A stretch of DNA of 64,000 nt from Cantharellus purpuraceus (lineage: Eukaryota; Basidiomycota; Agaricomycetes; Cantharellales; Hydnaceae), in assembly GCA_025174535.1 (NCBI GenBank), contig JALBUN010000017.1, forward strand, positions 654,132 to 718,131. Reading direction: 5' to 3'. The position numbers and the translations under genes were made by a program. Positions 10,501-18,886 of this stretch are shown one piece after another. Positions within the stretch are counted from its first letter, which is position 1; each line of letters opens with the position of its first letter. The notes beneath the pieces are model-generated. The model ran no database searches and was not told the origin of the DNA. It saw only the letters and a list, made by a program, of their open reading frames with translations.

Positions 10501-11878
10501 AATCACTGAAGGAGCTCATGCGGGTTATCATAAAACGTACAACAAACTGGCTTCTACCTTCTATTGGCCTAGAATGAGTAGAGATGTCAAGAAGTTTGTT
10601 GTAAGCTGTGATATTTGCCAGAAAGCCAAACCAAGGCGACACGCACCTATTGGACTGTTGCAGCCCATACCTATTCCAGAAAATCCTTTTGAAGTTATCA
10701 CCATGGACTTCATTATGGAATTACACGAGAGCAATGGGTACGATTCCATCCTGGTGATAGTGGATAAACTTACAAAGTTTGGCATCTTTGTCCCTACTCA
10801 AAGCACTATTAATGAGGAGGGAACTGCTCGGATACTGTTTGAACATGTGCTATCCAAATATGGAATTCCCAAACAAATTATATCCGACAGAGATCCCAGA
10901 TGGACCAGCACCTTCTGGAAAGAGATATGCAAGCAAATAAATACTAGAAGAGCTCTAACTACAGCCTATCACCCTCAAGCAGATGGTCAAACTGAGGTGT
11001 TGAACCAGACGCTTGAAACCGCGCTATGTTCTTATGTAAGCCCGACGCGCGACAACTGGGCGGCTCTCCTCTCTCCATTTGCTCTATCCTACAATAACCT
11101 CCCACACTCCGCGACTGGATTCGCGCCGGCATTTCTACTGTATGGCTACCATCCACGCACTCCATCTTCCTACATTCATTCATCTACTCACGGCGTTCAC
11201 CGGCCTTCCAGCCCGCCGGCCCCGCGACCAGTTGGATCGGTCGATCACGTTGATTTAATCAAGTCCCCTGCCAATGAAGTTGAAAGTACGAAAGCTATGG
11301 ACTTCCTAAGTGAATTAGCTACTTACCGATCTCAGGCTAGAGAAGCCCTGCAATTTGCGCAGGTTGCTCAGCAAAAGAATTTCAACACCGGTCGTCTGGC
11401 TCAAGAATTCGACGTTGGCGATCGCGTTCTCATCAATCCCCATTCCCTCAGTCTATTGCATGCTCAGAAAGGCCTAGGTAAGAAGCTCCAAATGAAATAC
11501 GATGGCCCCTTTGATATCATACAAAAATTAGGGCCGGCTACCTATCGCCTTCGCATGCCCGTGTCATACGGGCTCCACCCTGTCCTTAACATCGCTCACC
11601 TCGAACTCTACTCCTCCTCACCCCCTTCCTTCGGTTCACGACCTCTCAGATCTCTCGAACGTGCTGATTTCACGCAACTCCCAGAATTCGAGGTCGAGTC
11701 CATCATCGGTGAACGATGGCGAAAGGCCCGTAATGGCCGGCGTGTCCAGGAGCTCCTCACGCGTTTCATCGGATACGACTCATCATATGACGAGTGGCTC
11801 CCGCGAAAGAACCTTCGCAACGCTCCCGACCTCCTTCGCGATTGGGATCGACGCGATCGGGGTATCTCTTGCCACTAG
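4580..11878 (+). CDS. Gag-Pol polyprotein of gypsy-A (chromovirus)
   Basis: A 2432-residue polyprotein from ATG at 4580 (acATGtct context); the frame is open upstream to 4415 but without ATG. Domains in order: N-terminal region; Gly/Pro-rich linker (about 430-510); capsid-like retrotransposon Gag; CCHC zinc knuckle CRHCGSNKHWDNEC (about 772-785); aspartic protease ADSGSDITLIS (catalytic Asp 976); reverse transcriptase with YIDD (1491-1494); RNase H (YSDACDVG, Asp about 1640); integrase with an HHCC zinc module (His 1980/1984, Cys 2010/2013) and catalytic triad Asp2043-Asp2103-Glu2139 (35 residues between the last two). The C-terminal chromodomain-like segment (about 2370-2425, FEVESIIGERW to YDEWLPRKNL) probably targets integration to modified chromatin. 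Gag and Pol share one frame with no shift. All catalytic residues are present, so it may be functional. Confidence 0.95.
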   Translation: MSTSTIRQQQQLEDDPSTPLAAQPERPIAPITPGFLHTRSPLTPVNDLDQTFTTDEEISAADASFAVEVDQTNHALTNWTFDGPLITGPLQNVFVVPGKPLKSFSAARVRREVRLDPLLSSRRDSLLSIAEMSFNRAEAPGTRALNRLATGLFRKELALLNVVLLGHPGRVSQHGSTGYYLDPWKYKQLLDTLNHIANERESVLQQMKLPPPTVPTLPSEWPSDSLWSSKDLEVLCVTLREDVENFLAFYWDAVSKYKGSWKPVKDDFLSPALPDISEMSSDINGFKIRFAAAQAALQRKVAADTSFYEAKVINASVNPVLGHDLPTLAAMPVRDAQQSTVAYTVKEAPLISRLDQGEKFPVDHERIRQRQSAVYNRGPRPSTLFNSPYHQDPSKLTGSAGLEEMFYTPPQVQSRGTLGIPESIRVPHGTYGASGGGAPPPGGEPPDDDGSSGPPHTPNPFLPRPSLPHRSGRSNPPPLGRHGGSGPPDGGDGGGYGHSPDWGDLDQRNPNLGLGAPVTQSKLEAYFDNKLRQDLVPEWDGNPDSLAQWILKVNHLAQRSPMVFKQLGQIIPLRLRKGAERCFFSLPLSYRQEATEDWKSIREVIGSYYMNRAWLDRQKARATRATFREPGFTNETPSEYYVRKSELLRLVSKLSDSELILEIMNGAPPYWHTVIDAHRCSSAVEFQTAIKYHEESLSHAPFSSGDNLERRIRNLENSLHQTKPRFDSNRSFRDARAHLVGWSSKLNPPKFPRDDSNVSKNSTPESKGARPCRHCGSNKHWDNECKHASSASRSAHTRYTVSNEEANADLAYEDMYLESLHESEVDLSSDNAHVNNVATENIPEEPSSDQQESAQDTEAHCQLAKPAMSLLESMSRLGGSIPNREKSSEPLSLENSFSETFTPKSRQERRRLMKDSKHVAAFLRNSKLISWAPNSLIKLKRFMSRPAGCAFLGSSATTTNVWLGEYGKNQTTLVADSGSDITLISQKALCSMENPPKIKTGQKINLIQVTGTSKISGYVTVPIYFDSDSGPVQIEVEAYVVKGMTTPVILGNDFADQYSISLIREGSDSYLMFGNTGRKAKIENSVSSPLLDENGHTFKIRALPDLASLTAKFKAHRRIKKSLKRIRARISDSSVRALHPVTIPPETASLIPASIYFPGNSNEVYVEKVLHSNHGPEDFYGISDAIVSLNNPCLHVSNFSSQPVTIHQGQLLGHARNPSNWLDRTSNLNQTQLETCLSHARLIKALAQQNFETGAVPTVASLESDGEVVQGGPKAQEIPPEDVPENQLLDEIDFSPELNDANRKALQDTVLAHKDAFGLDGRLGNYDAKVEINLRPEAKEISLPPYNASPAKREVIDKQMDAWLSLGVIEPSKSPWGFPALIAYRNGKPRMCIDYRKLNEIAVPDEFPLPRQDSILQALTGSRWLSTLDALAGFTQLQMSDSAKEKTAFRTHRGLYQFKRMPFGYRNGPAVFQRVMQGVLAPFLWVFALVYIDDIVIYSKTFKEHLDHLDKVFGAIEKSGITLSPAKCHLAYQSLLLLGQKVSRLGLSTHKEKIDAILELAEPKNVHDLQIFLGMVVYFSSYIPFYAWIVAPLFELLKKNSTWEWGNTQQEAFDLAKNALVSAPVRAYAIPGLGYRVYSDACDVGIAAILQQIQPLKIRDLKGTKGYEKLKSAYDKGLPVPQLVIPVLKDETLPKPGTWDKDFENTMVSVERVIAYWSRTLKPAERNYSPTEREALALRDGLIKFQPYIEGEKVVAITDHAALIWSRTYQNVNRRLLTWGTVFAAYPELKIVHRAGRVHSNVDPISRLRRNVPYQDGPSSDDSIPTILDSEQDPLVDFYSDISPHFEARTLMLMAAYEEENQRIPLSVHASSIQVNTSLEEDFTIPYVTAKGYNLVSSLAQEEIQKIVDAYAKDPYFKRVRSELRQESNWISPKHPLFFENEDGLLYFEDWNGNYRLCVPKAEQSNLLSEIHDEITEGAHAGYHKTYNKLASTFYWPRMSRDVKKFVVSCDICQKAKPRRHAPIGLLQPIPIPENPFEVITMDFIMELHESNGYDSILVIVDKLTKFGIFVPTQSTINEEGTARILFEHVLSKYGIPKQIISDRDPRWTSTFWKEICKQINTRRALTTAYHPQADGQTEVLNQTLETALCSYVSPTRDNWAALLSPFALSYNNLPHSATGFAPAFLLYGYHPRTPSSYIHSSTHGVHRPSSPPAPRPVGSVDHVDLIKSPANEVESTKAMDFLSELATYRSQAREALQFAQVAQQKNFNTGRLAQEFDVGDRVLINPHSLSLLHAQKGLGKKLQMKYDGPFDIIQKLGPATYRLRMPVSYGLHPVLNIAHLELYSSSPPSFGSRPLRSLERADFTQLPEFEVESIIGERWRKARNGRRVQELLTRFIGYDSSYDEWLPRKNLRNAPDLLRDWDRRDRGISCH

Positions 11879-12075
11879 GGCTTCCTCTATCTATGACTCT
11901 CTTATCTCGGCCTTCTACCCTATTCCTTCCCCTTCCTAGCTATTCCAGATCCTTTCCCTACTGTTCTATAAACCCAATATCATGATGTCTTCATTTTACT
12001 CAATCCCAACCGCATCTAACTTTTGAAAAACCTCAGCAAATCTTTAGTCTTTCCACCTATCTACTTCTTTCCACT

Positions 12076-13104
12076 ATGGCTAACTACCCTGATGTGTCTG
12101 TCATTGACTTCGTGATTCATAAAGAAAACGATACATATATACAAGGTGGAGTTCCTGTACCTAACTACGGACTCCAATTCACTTCCAACTTCGACTTCTA
12201 CCAACCCAATCGTTTTGACTTCATCTATCTTGAAGCACCGGCAAGTGAGTATGCCATACTACGCAATGACCTTGCCAGCAGCTTCTGGGAGATGTTGAAG
12301 ATGAAAACTCGATACATTCTCGCAGCTGCTCACGGATGGGACGGCGAGTCAGCCCTCGAACCTCTCCCTTCTGAGATTCCTCTTGGAAAGCTCCAGGAGA
12401 TAGATATGATTCCCCCTCCTTTTCCAGCTCGTAACCAACTCTCATTCAACTTCTTCCTCCTCCCAGAGAAACCCTCTGTCATACGTGAATGGATCCGTGC
12501 TTGGCAGAATCAGTCTCGCCAGCTCTCTGCATGGATCTGCAAATCCAAAATCAATAGTGCACGCCTCCCAGGCTGCTCCTGGAGGTGGCCAACTTCACCA
12601 CTCTACTCCCATCCTTTGGATGACATGTCAGAATTTGATGACGGAATCTCCCAAGCCACTGAGGTGAACTCCACTATATCCGAGTCCTCTCTCCCCTCTC
12701 TCCCAGTCGTTCATGCTTTCAGAGCCCATGCTGAACCTGATGGTCTCAAAAGACCCCGCGGGTCGTCCCCTTTCGAGGCCAATCGTGATGGTGACGATGC
12801 CAACAAGAAACAACTTGTGTTGTGGCAACCTTCAGCGACCCAACTTCGAGAGATGTACCTTTCCCTTTCACGTGGATATGTTAGCTCATACTCTGCTCCC
12901 ACGTCTTCTATCACCACTCCTCCCAACTCACCAGCTCCTCCTCCCTATCACAAAAACTCAACTCACTCCTATGATCCTCGAGTTCCTAAACCTATATTGA
13001 CTCGTCGGACTCGACTCACGACTCGTGTGTTCAAAAATCCTTATGCCACGGGTAACTCTGGAGGATATGAGAGGACGGAAGGGAGGAAAGATGTGCGTGA
13101 CTAG
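12076..13104 (+). CDS. Post-pol ORF of gypsy-A, 342 aa, unknown function
   Basis: An uninterrupted ORF between the pol stop (11878) and the 3' LTR (13137), on the same strand. It starts MANYPDVSVIDFVIHKEND in a reasonable context (ccactATGgct). The N-terminal ~150 residues look globular, with aromatic runs such as NFDFYQPNRFDF and SFNFFLLPEKP. The rest is Ser/Pro-rich and ends in a basic stretch (TRRTRLTTRVFKNPY). I see no signal peptide, membrane segment, zinc motif or protease site, so it is not a typical envelope protein. It is separated from pol by about 200 nt and could be translated from a subgenomic or spliced RNA. Its GC-rich third positions resemble the last ~850 nt of pol rather than the earlier part. 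Function is unknown; survival intact in a young element suggests it is used. Confidence 0.7.
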   Translation: MANYPDVSVIDFVIHKENDTYIQGGVPVPNYGLQFTSNFDFYQPNRFDFIYLEAPASEYAILRNDLASSFWEMLKMKTRYILAAAHGWDGESALEPLPSEIPLGKLQEIDMIPPPFPARNQLSFNFFLLPEKPSVIREWIRAWQNQSRQLSAWICKSKINSARLPGCSWRWPTSPLYSHPLDDMSEFDDGISQATEVNSTISESSLPSLPVVHAFRAHAEPDGLKRPRGSSPFEANRDGDDANKKQLVLWQPSATQLREMYLSLSRGYVSSYSAPTSSITTPPNSPAPPPYHKNSTHSYDPRVPKPILTRRTRLTTRVFKNPYATGNSGGYERTEGRKDVRD

Positions 13105-13122
13105 GTCAGGGAAAGAATATTT

Positions 13123-13132
13123 GAAGGGGGGA
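13123..13132 (+). other. Polypurine tract of gypsy-A
   Basis: gaagggggga, four bases before the TGTATGGG start of the 3' LTR. This is the expected plus-strand primer position in Ty3/gypsy elements. Confidence 0.7.
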
Positions 13133-13136
13133 TGAA

Positions 13137-14334
13137 TGTATGGGAATCACCTTTTCCCTATCAAATTCCATTTATGCAGCACCAATGTGCTATTCTTTGC
13201 TTTTCCATTCCTAAATATCAGCATATATTTGATGCTTGTACCTGGAATGGACTTATTCAAATATTCTTTATTTTTCCATATTTTTTCCGGGAATATTCCA
13301 TGCAGAACTCGGCCCAGAATCATTTATTTCTGCTGTGCTACAGTTGTGGACCCATAGGCGCCCACAAACCTTCGCGCAGCCGGCTCTCCCCTTTTGGACC
13401 AGGCATTTGGCCTCAATTCAAGCTCAGATGTCTCTGATCAATAAATATTCTGTAACTTAACAACCACAGCCTCTCAGGGCACTATTTTCCGTGGAGATCA
13501 TCACATGACATGTGGCTATCCATGGCTGTCCAAACCAGTGCAGAAAACAGGGTGGACACCCTTCTTTTTGCCTGATCAGTGCCTAGCTCAGGGATCAGAT
13601 CAGCTGATGGGTGATCAAATCAGGTGATTGCCTTGGAATATTCTACCCCTTTCTTCCACCTTCCACAACCTTCCAGTAGCTTCCATCTATTAATAGGTAG
13701 AATATTCCAGAAGCATTAGTCAGCCCCTGTAAATACAATATATAAGGAGGCCATTCTGCCTCTGAAAGAATAATATATATCATCATATTCTACCCATCTT
13801 CTGCACACCAGTGTGACTAGAGTGACATACAGTGTCATCCTCTATCTCAGTAACTGTTGATTACCAGTTCAAGGATCTTTTACAGTTGTGTAACTGTACT
13901 TGATTGCAATCGAAGTAGTGATATTCCTGCTTTGGGTGTGAGTGTAGTATCTGCCTCACGTGACTACAAATCTACAGGGTGAGATTGTCTGTCGATAGTC
14001 CTGCCATTAGTGCTCTTGTTTAAGTTACTAGTGTGTACTGCCTTTGCAGAGCATTAGAATCTTGAACTCGTGTGAAGCAGTTGCTAGACTACTTCACACA
14101 TTGCTGTTACCCGCTTCTGAGTGCCACTGGTTGGACGGTTGGATTCATCCACCTACTTCCTTTAGCCTCTAAGTGCATTCCCCTCTTTTTGGAATATCTG
14201 GACCCCTAAGCATCCATGAACTCTAGACTCTGGAAGTCTTATTCATTTCTTGCTGCTAAGAAACGTATTACCTTTCTGCGTATAGTCTGCATTGACCAAT
14301 ACAAAGGATTGTAACCAAAGTACAAACGTTAAAT
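13137..14334 (+). repeat. 3' LTR of gypsy-A, truncated
   Basis: Collinear with the 5' LTR from TGTATGGG to acaaacgttaaat (offset 10166, no indels), then switches at 14335 to unrelated sequence. About 113 nt of the LTR end is missing. Differences from the 5' LTR cluster in the second half (about 13900-14220). Confidence 0.92.
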
Positions 14335-15336
14335 TAAACGAGCACAATGCAAGTGAACATCTGTCATATAGACCCAATACTCCGCATCGCTTCGCAACAA
14401 ATTCAATGCTTCACCGACCCTGATCCACGCAACTGATTCCTGTTTCATCATCTCCATCTCACTGCCACTGCCAAGGCCAGCCACTCTTGAGTCTCCAACC
14501 CCCGTCCGAGACATCTACCATAGCCGCCAGACCGTGTAGCGCATTGGTAGTGCATTGAGACAAATAAAACTTATTGTCTTAGATCGATTGTAGGAATACG
14601 AATAGAACACCCGTGTGAGTGCCACGTCGAGTCGTGTGTACCCGCTGAATGTCATGTCCTGCCCGGTGGAGGGGCGTCCCTGGCCTGCGGAGTGAGAGAC
14701 CAAGATGGAGTGACGAGCCCCCGCAACAACTGTAGGCCCTGCGCGCGGACACTGATGATGGGGTCTAGGGGTATTTTTATATGTTGCGTGTAGCAACTCA
14801 GTCTCGGTCAGTGTCGTACGCCGCAATGTGAATCCAGATACAGAGGTAGCGGCAGGCGTTGACGCCATCCGACGCATCAACATGAGACGCACTTCCTGCG
14901 TGGGTCGGAGACGTATGCGAAGTGCTGCTTGAGAGATGTGATGATGTCACCTAAATCCCAGTGATTTTGCAGCGAGGGTTCGGTATTGGCTATTGATTGA
15001 GAGTCAGAAATGATGTGCCTTATTAACAACCGCATATTACCTTCAAGGGGCTAGAGTAAAAGCGTGAATGCTATCACAAGCACCTCATCCTTTCCCCACC
15101 TCGTCTTCATCTCTATCATTGGCTTCAGGAATACTCCCTTCCAAAATACGTCGATCACTCATCCCGAGTCCTTTTCGAACGCGGGCTCGACTGAGGGACG
15201 ATTGATCGAAGACGGCACCGAGTATAGTGCATTTTTAATAATAAGAACATATTCCGGTTCAGACAGCACAGTTGTTGACCACTGGGTCTGCACCCGAAGG
15301 ATCAGCTGCAGGTACAACAATGCCCTGTCGTCGTAC
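14335..15336. other. Non-repetitive DNA, no recognised gene
   Basis: Higher GC than the surrounding LTRs, and no match elsewhere in the window. Open frames (for example minus 14515-14892) show no domain I recognise. A tRNA-like D-arm pattern followed by a strong hairpin lies at about 14530-14590, but no proper T-arm follows. This could be intergenic host DNA or part of an intron-containing gene. Confidence 0.4.
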
Positions 15337-15347
15337 CTATCAAAACA

Positions 15348-15641
15348 ATGTTCTATTACGCCACTGACAAGAGGGAAAAAAAACACGGACCTAATTGGTT
15401 GTTCTACGCTCATTTGTTCAATCCTTATACTCACCCAAAAATACCTCCGAAGAGATATCCTTCCTATCCGGAGCTGTCGCAAGGGTACAAATTCCGAAGA
15501 ATCCGGCCGGAGGTTAGAAGGACTAATTTCATATCAGCCTCGTCACAGGAACTCACATCGATGTCAGCTGCAGCAAGCAAAATGTTTGGTGGTGGGGGTA
15601 CTAGTATTTACCGACTTGATAACAAGAGAACCATCAGATAG
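15348..15641 (+). CDS. Hypothetical ORF conserved in both duplicate copies
   Basis: 97 codons, basic, containing PYTHPKIPPKRYPSYPELSQ and a Gly-rich end (KMFGGGGTS). The 80-residue part starting at FYAHLFNPY is identical in copy 2 (50843-51085), so the frame is kept. No domain recognised. Conservation may simply reflect recent duplication, and it may be a chance ORF or one exon of a spliced gene. Confidence 0.25.
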   Translation: MFYYATDKREKKHGPNWLFYAHLFNPYTHPKIPPKRYPSYPELSQGYKFRRIRPEVRRTNFISASSQELTSMSAAASKMFGGGGTSIYRLDNKRTIR

Positions 15642-15783
15642 ATAGACGGTGTGCATACCTACTCGATCACATAAATCCATCCAAAGCGCAGCTCTCAGAT
15701 CCCACCAGAGCCAGTGATGATCTTTCAAAGACCGTCAATGCACGTGCCAATCAGAGCATTGAGAAACTGGCGGACACTTGGAG

Positions 15784-15826
15784 AGCTGTATACGCTTTAG
15801 GAATAGTAAGGCTAAAGCGTATAGCT
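15784..15826. other. Conserved hairpin in the duplicated block
   Basis: The arms agctgtatacgctttag and ctaaagcgtatagct pair over 15 bp with a 2-nt bulge and an 11-nt loop. The same structure is present, unchanged, at 51228-51270. It lies between the plus-strand ORF and the minus-strand genes; a terminator, small RNA or cruciform are all possible. Confidence 0.6.
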
Positions 15827-16271
15827 CTAATCGACGTGCATAGTTTAAGAAAGGAGCCTACATGAAGCAGGAATGGCTCTAGAGTTTGTAAGCCTTCCAT
15901 AGGCGTCAGACGCAATGTAGACTGGCTATTAGACTAGCAAGTCCAGATTTAGTAGTTGGAAACATAAAAGGTTAACGGAGGGAGGAAATAGAATTTCAGA
16001 CGTGATAGCACAATGTTGAGAAGACGTTGGAAGCATCAGGGAAAGCGGGAATGTCGCCGCTCTTTTGTGTGATTGCAGACTTTGCTGTTGCGAAGTAGAG
16101 ATGGAAGGATAATGGAGAGTCATTACAGGCAGCTTCTCAAATTCAAGCAGTTTCTCTGACAGGTCGTGATACGAGTTCGCCAGACATGAGCGACTCGTGA
16201 ACCTCGTAGCCTAGGAGATTAAGCTCAAGTCTCGCTATTAACGATGCAAAACCCCATTTAAAGACAACAGA

Positions 16272-16738
16272 TCATAATGTATGGACACGGGAGAGCTCGC
16301 CGGTGCCGAGGAACGGGAGTCGGGATCCGGAGCCAGAGCCAGAGCCAGACAGGATGGCGTCGTCAGAATCGGACAGGTTCTGTACTTTCAACGACTCCTT
16401 CGCAGTGATGTATTGGACGACATAAAAGCCGCTCCATGAGACGTTGGCATATTGTTCGTCTGTCTCCAATATTTCACGAGCGCCCGCCAGGCGGGACTTC
16501 AACACCGTGATTAGGTCTGGAGATTGGGTCTTGTTCTCTAATCCTGGTAGAACGGTGGCAGCAGAGATGGGTATGTTGATAAGGGTCTACCATTTAGCTT
16601 GTGCAGCTCACTGTGAACCTATCTTTGAAAATGTTGAGGAAGGTGCCATCGGACCCGGCCGCTAATTCGAACCCCGACGTGTGGCACCATATCACGGACC
16701 ACGATGCCACTGGCTTGTTTACTTCATCCCCATTCATT
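16272..16738 (-). pseudogene. Hypothetical small gene, copy 1 (probably spliced or broken)
   Basis: Two coding-like stretches: one near 16738-16640 starting MNGDEVNKPVASWSV, and one at 16505-16272 ending REILETDEQYANVSW to SRLPFLGTGELSRVHTL. Copy 2 (51720-52178) carries the same two stretches. Between copies there are 5-nt and larger indels that shift the frame near DGTF, so at least one copy is broken. A (Ser-Gly) run comes from an agccagagcc simple repeat. No domain is recognised; the stretches may be exons of one gene with a short intron. Confidence 0.3.
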
Positions 16739-17201
16739 TAATGAGTTCTGAAGCCAAAGTTCTATGCATTAGAAACTGTGAGGCGCCTGTGTCGTAATTT
16801 TGAAGGCAGGTAGTTGTAAGTCAGCACGTTGAGCAGAACATATCATCCCGCGTCATACTGATGTGTTTCCACAGTAACATTGCCCGCTGCATTTTGCCAC
16901 AAAGCGACATCAACGCCAATTTTTTCCAATACTGTTTACAACATCATCAATTTGACACTACAGCAACGTGCCACTCTAGCTTTTTTACAGGCTATCCACG
17001 TATAAATGTTTGTGCAGCCTCTTGACTATACAGGTTAACAACACAACACTCTCTCCCTCGTTATCGACTGATCTTGTTTTTACAACATATTTACATATGT
17101 CTTCAAACGGTAAGAATATATATCTCATGCCACTCTACATCGGGAATGTAAAAAAGTAAAAATGAACAAGACCAAGACAATGCTCGAGAAGAAGAGGAAA
17201 A

Positions 17202-18623
17202 CTACGAGGTGGGTGTGTTATTTACCTGTACAAGGTCGCATACAGGGGCTGACACTATCCACTCTGTTTCCGCTGTCGTTGCCGCCGCCGCATGATATGC
17301 GTTCGAGTCCCCTATACCCATCCCCATCCCCATACCAAATTCTATTCCCATACCCAAATCCATCCTCTCCTTGCTCATTCCCATTCCCATGCTCATGTCC
17401 ACCCCTATAGGGCCCACATGGTCGATATCCGTCCCCATATCCAACGCCCTCGCAAGCTGCCCCAATTCTTGCTCCGGTGCCACCCTCATTCTCACCGTTC
17501 TATCGCTGTCCACCAGATGCTGACACCCGGTGCTGGGTGATCCGTAGCCAAAGTTGTAACACATGCTCACTGGCACTGGCTCTAGAACGTGGGGAGGAGG
17601 GGGATGGGGAACCCCGGCGCTTTGCTCCGATGACTCGATGATGTGGGGTATTACGGGTTGGGGGTGGCTCTGATTCACCCCCATCTGCCATTCGAACGTC
17701 AGAGGGTAAGCATGTTGCGTTGATACCGGCGGGAGGGTGTATGTATGTCCATGCTGTGTAAAGTCGTGAGGAGGGACACCTGAGGGATGGACTCGTGTCC
17801 CTTCGAAAAGATGTTGGGGGAAGGGGGGCTCGGCGCGCTGTTCCAGAGCGTCTATGGTGGGCTTCAATGCACTCTGAGAACAACGGCGACTCCAATCCTC
17901 TGATGGGGGCGCAGAGGTGTCATCGAACAGGAAGGGGTGTAAAACGGGGTCTGGGAACAGAATTGATGAGTCTAGCGTCCAGGGCTCTTCTGCCTGCTGG
18001 GCGCAATCCGGCGATAACGAGCTCGCTGCTTGTGCACTAGCAGGCGGGGGGCGAATGAGCGGATCAGTGAAGACTTGCTCACGCTGAGGGGCGGTGGAAC
18101 ACGACGGGACCATCTCCTGCGTGTCGTGAGGCGAGGGTTGCGGGGACAGATTGGACTTGTGGCCGGTCTTCCTCTTGCCGCGGCGGGGAACTGACGTACT
18201 ACTTTGTGGTATGGGACCCGCTTTGTCCGGCATGTACTTCTTGAGGAGGGTCTCACAGTCCTGCAATTGTTGCTCCCTCGTCCGCGCCTGACGACGCCGC
18301 TTGACGGGTCCTTTCGGCGTCGGTTTGTACTTGAAATCGGGGTATTGTCGATAATGATCCTCCTTTATCTCCTTCGCATGCTCTGTCCACTTTGCTACTT
18401 CTGTGGGGGAAAGTTGTCTCCAGCACATGCCAGCCATGCGAGACTTGTCCTGCTGGGTAACGCTGGGTGGGAAATCCCTCAGGAAGGCGGACCGGAACAA
18501 CATGAAGGCGTTTGGGGGGCGGGGGATGTGGCCTTCGGGACGCCCCCGACCGTGGTATTTGCCTTTTTGCTGCGATGACCAAGAATTGGCGGTCATATAT
18601 TCTGTGTTGGAGGCTGAGGTCAT
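17202..18623 (-). CDS. HMG-box transcription factor (MATA-HMG type), copy 1
   Basis: 473 residues. The HMG box spans about residues 34-108: IPRPPNAFMLFRSAF, then MAGMCWRQLSPTEVAKW and YPDFKYKPTPK, matching the fungal sequence-specific HMG class (mating-type and related regulators). A basic stretch (GPVKRRRQARTREQQ) directly follows and may be a nuclear signal. The remaining ~340 residues are Ser/Pro-rich and probably disordered, with a Met-Gly repeat near the C-terminus (GMGMGMGIGD) made by a cccatc simple repeat. The start is the first ATG before the box and no intron is needed, though a splice site close to the 3' end cannot be excluded. Expected to bind and bend DNA in the nucleus. Fungal homologues act in mating, fruiting or iron and stress control; which applies here is unknown. 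Confidence 0.88.
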   Translation of the reverse strand: MTSASNTEYMTANSWSSQQKGKYHGRGRPEGHIPRPPNAFMLFRSAFLRDFPPSVTQQDKSRMAGMCWRQLSPTEVAKWTEHAKEIKEDHYRQYPDFKYKPTPKGPVKRRRQARTREQQLQDCETLLKKYMPDKAGPIPQSSTSVPRRGKRKTGHKSNLSPQPSPHDTQEMVPSCSTAPQREQVFTDPLIRPPPASAQAASSLSPDCAQQAEEPWTLDSSILFPDPVLHPFLFDDTSAPPSEDWSRRCSQSALKPTIDALEQRAEPPFPQHLFEGTRVHPSGVPPHDFTQHGHTYTLPPVSTQHAYPLTFEWQMGVNQSHPQPVIPHIIESSEQSAGVPHPPPPHVLEPVPVSMCYNFGYGSPSTGCQHLVDSDRTVRMRVAPEQELGQLARALDMGTDIDHVGPIGVDMSMGMGMSKERMDLGMGIEFGMGMGMGIGDSNAYHAAAATTAETEWIVSAPVCDLVQVNNTPTS

Positions 18624-18886
18624 CAGATACGTTTTAGGGCAGATATGGATTAGTACACACTAGGTTCCATGTTTTATACGATATAGTGGGGAGAGATGAG
18701 ACGGACACGTTGATAAGAGAATTCAAGGGAGATCGCAACTCTTTGGCAGTGTGCACTGGCAGCAGCCATCAAGTTGCGTGCACTACTTATATGGGTGGGT
18801 TATCATGAGAACCCGTGTAGACAAGCATGCATGTTGCAGGGTCAACCAAAGGTGATAACCCCATGGTGAAATGTGAAGAACAATGA

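Larger units (their letters stand above)
2971..14334 (+). mobile_element. Gypsy-A: near-complete Ty3/gypsy chromovirus, 3' LTR truncated
   Basis: Order: 5' LTR (2971-4281), candidate tRNA primer site (4284 on), fused gag-pol ORF (4580-11878), second ORF (12076-13104), polypurine tract (13123-13132), 3' LTR (13137-14334). The LTRs align with a constant offset of 10166 and no indels. I counted seven substitutions in about 1198 bp, four of them CpG to TpG/CpA, which indicates recent insertion. The 3' LTR lacks its last ~113 nt, so the right target duplication is lost; the left flank is atttt, inside an older LTR-A1. The open 2432-codon frame suggests recent activity. Confidence 0.93.
15337..18886. 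repeat. Segmental duplication, copy 1 (HMG locus)
   Basis: About 3.55 kb aligns collinearly, by eye around 95-97% identical, with 50786-54359. The left boundary of copy 2 is exactly the edge of the copia-H LTR, and the right boundary in both copies is gaagaacaatga. The block contains an HMG-box gene, a second small minus-strand coding candidate and a conserved hairpin. It is the only non-transposon sequence that is repeated here. Confidence 0.92.

Noticed and set aside
14525..14600. Possible tRNA gene (D-arm-like gcgc-attggta-gtgc, then a strong anticodon-like hairpin)
   Set aside because: No U33 or proper 7-nt anticodon loop, no T-arm with a GGTTCGAATCC-type B box, and acceptor ends do not pair. 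At best a decayed tRNA or a chance match.
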